A stretch of DNA of 6,863 nucleotides. Origin: Verrucomicrobiota bacterium. GTDB lineage: Bacteria > Verrucomicrobiota > Verrucomicrobiia > Verrucomicrobiales > DEV007. Shown in pieces: positions 6,058 to 6,863 of this stretch. The first letter of the stretch is position 1. Each line of letters opens with the position of its first letter. The stretch spans positions 1 through 6,863 of the forward strand of contig JAHDCN010000147.1 in assembly GCA_020629815.1 (NCBI GenBank). Direction: 5' to 3'. The translations under genes were made by a program, and so were the position numbers. Below the pieces are notes generated by a model that searched no databases, was not told the DNA's origin, and saw only the letters and a list, made by a program, of their open reading frames with translations.

Positions 6058-6863
6058 CACTGCCCGGACTTCTCGGGGTGGTAGTTTCTCAGCCAGGAGT
6101 CTTCCTGCTCCTCGAGTCGTCGGACCAGTTCGGCGATCATTTGATCTTTGATTGATTTTGCCTCGGCGGAATCGGCGAGGTTCTTCGTTTCCCAGGGATC
6201 AGTTTCCAGATCATAGAGCTCCAGCTGTGGGCGATGCAGGAAATCTTCGATCGTTCGCTGACCGATCATCTTTGAACCGCTTTCCCGATTGGCGACCCAG
6301 GTGCGGCGCTGTACCGTATCGATCGGCAGCGGATACTCGGCGCGGTAGTTGATGTTCCAAATCAACTTGTAGCGTTTGCCCCGCAGAGTGCGCATCGGGT
6401 AGTAGGCGAAAATGTCGTGACCAACATGGCTGAGCAGAGCGTGATCCCAGCCCTCGGGATTTTTTTGGTCGAGGATCGGCAAAATGCTGCGTCCATGTAG
6501 CGGATATTCGTCAAAGGAAGTGGCGGTCCAGTCGAGAATCGTTGGGGTGATGTCGGTGAAAGCGACCAGCGCTTCATTGACGTTGCCGGGCTTTTTTGAA
6601 TCCGGGTTTCTGACCAAAAACGGAACGCGCACTCCAGGCTCGTAGTGAGTGCCCATCGCTCCGGGCTCGGAGGTGCCGTGATCAGCAATGAAGATCACCA
6701 GGGTATCATCCGCCTTGCCGTTTTTCTCCAGCGACTCGAGCACTTTGCCCACACCCCAGTCCATGCGGGAGATCTGCTGGTAGTAGCCGGCGATGCCTTT
6801 TTTGACGTCCTCGTTCTGTGGCAAAAACGGCGGGATCTCGATATCAGCAGGATCGTAGGTGAT
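6057..6863 (-). CDS. Type I sulfatase, heparan N-sulfatase-like (S1_8-like), C-terminal part (5' partial)
   Basis: The frame is open to the right edge; upstream of the TTG at 6822-6824 it continues as ITYDPADIEIPPF, the typical mid-protein segment of sulfatases, so the start and the Cys-x-Pro-x-Arg signature lie outside the window. About 268 residues are visible. VIFIADHG carries the metal-binding Asp-His pair, followed by HYEPGVRVPFLVRNP, LHGRSILPIL, YKLIWNINYRAEYPLP and the ELYDLETDPWETKNLAD block of the C-terminal subdomain. The wording of the latter half resembles heparan N-sulfatase (sulfamidase) relatives common in Planctomycetes and Verrucomicrobia. Its role would be extracytoplasmic removal of sulfate from glycans. 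The position that is normally Lys in the GK-G-T-x-Y-E-x-G-x-R-x-P region reads Met (codon 6654-6656), unlike the first sulfatase, which keeps K342. The stop TGA at 6057-6059 abuts the terminator T-run of the convergent gene. Confidence 0.88.
   Translation of the reverse strand: MTYDPADIEIPPFLPQNEDVKKGIAGYYQQISRMDWGVGKVLESLEKNGKADDTLVIFIADHGTSEPGAMGTHYEPGVRVPFLVRNPDSKKPGNVNEALVAFTDITPTILDWTATSFDEYPLHGRSILPILDQKNPEGWDHALLSHVGHDIFAYYPMRTLRGKRYKLIWNINYRAEYPLPIDTVQRRTWVANRESGSKMIGQRTIEDFLHRPQLELYDLETDPWETKNLADSAEAKSIKDQMIAELVRRLEEQEDSWLRNYHPEKSGQ

Overview
The window looks like chromosomal DNA of a bacterium of the Planctomycetes-Verrucomicrobia-Chlamydiae group, most likely a verrucomicrobial or planctomycetal environmental heterotroph. 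This is inferred from two different secreted-type sulfatases in under 7 kb, a DUF4349 membrane protein between them, few convincing Shine-Dalgarno sequences, and mid-range base composition. No rRNA or other marker gene is present, so the placement is tentative. No tRNA, CRISPR array, intact insertion sequence or replication origin was seen.

Layout. Bases 1-536 (+) are the 3' end of a SulP-type anion transporter with its STAS domain. It runs tail to tail into a minus-strand gene set (3135 to 523) that reads: single-domain response regulator, GalE/WbpP-type nucleotide-sugar epimerase, CelD/BcsL-type GNAT acyltransferase. These three genes overlap each other and look like one operon, probably for a surface polysaccharide. 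Upstream lies a 301-base gap (3136-3436) with a strongly A+T-rich segment and a 10-bp inverted repeat. Next on the minus strand is a complete exported sulfatase resembling iduronate-2-sulfatase (3437-4897). A 120-base divergent spacer separates it from a plus-strand DUF4349 membrane protein (5018-5905). The last gene, on the minus strand from 6057 to beyond the right edge, is the C-terminal part of a second sulfatase resembling heparan N-sulfatase.

The most unusual stretch is the 151-base convergent intergenic region 5906-6056. It holds (i) a 70-base REPIN-like doublet made of two small imperfect hairpins in inverted orientation that also pair with each other, and (ii) a block of three mutually exclusive perfect stems of 8 to 13 bp, ending in a T-run that would terminate plus-strand transcription.

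Taken together, the sulfatases would remove sulfate from sulfated glycans outside the cytoplasm and a SulP carrier could move the anion. The epimerase and acyltransferase would build the cell's own glycan. The link between these parts is inference from proximity only.
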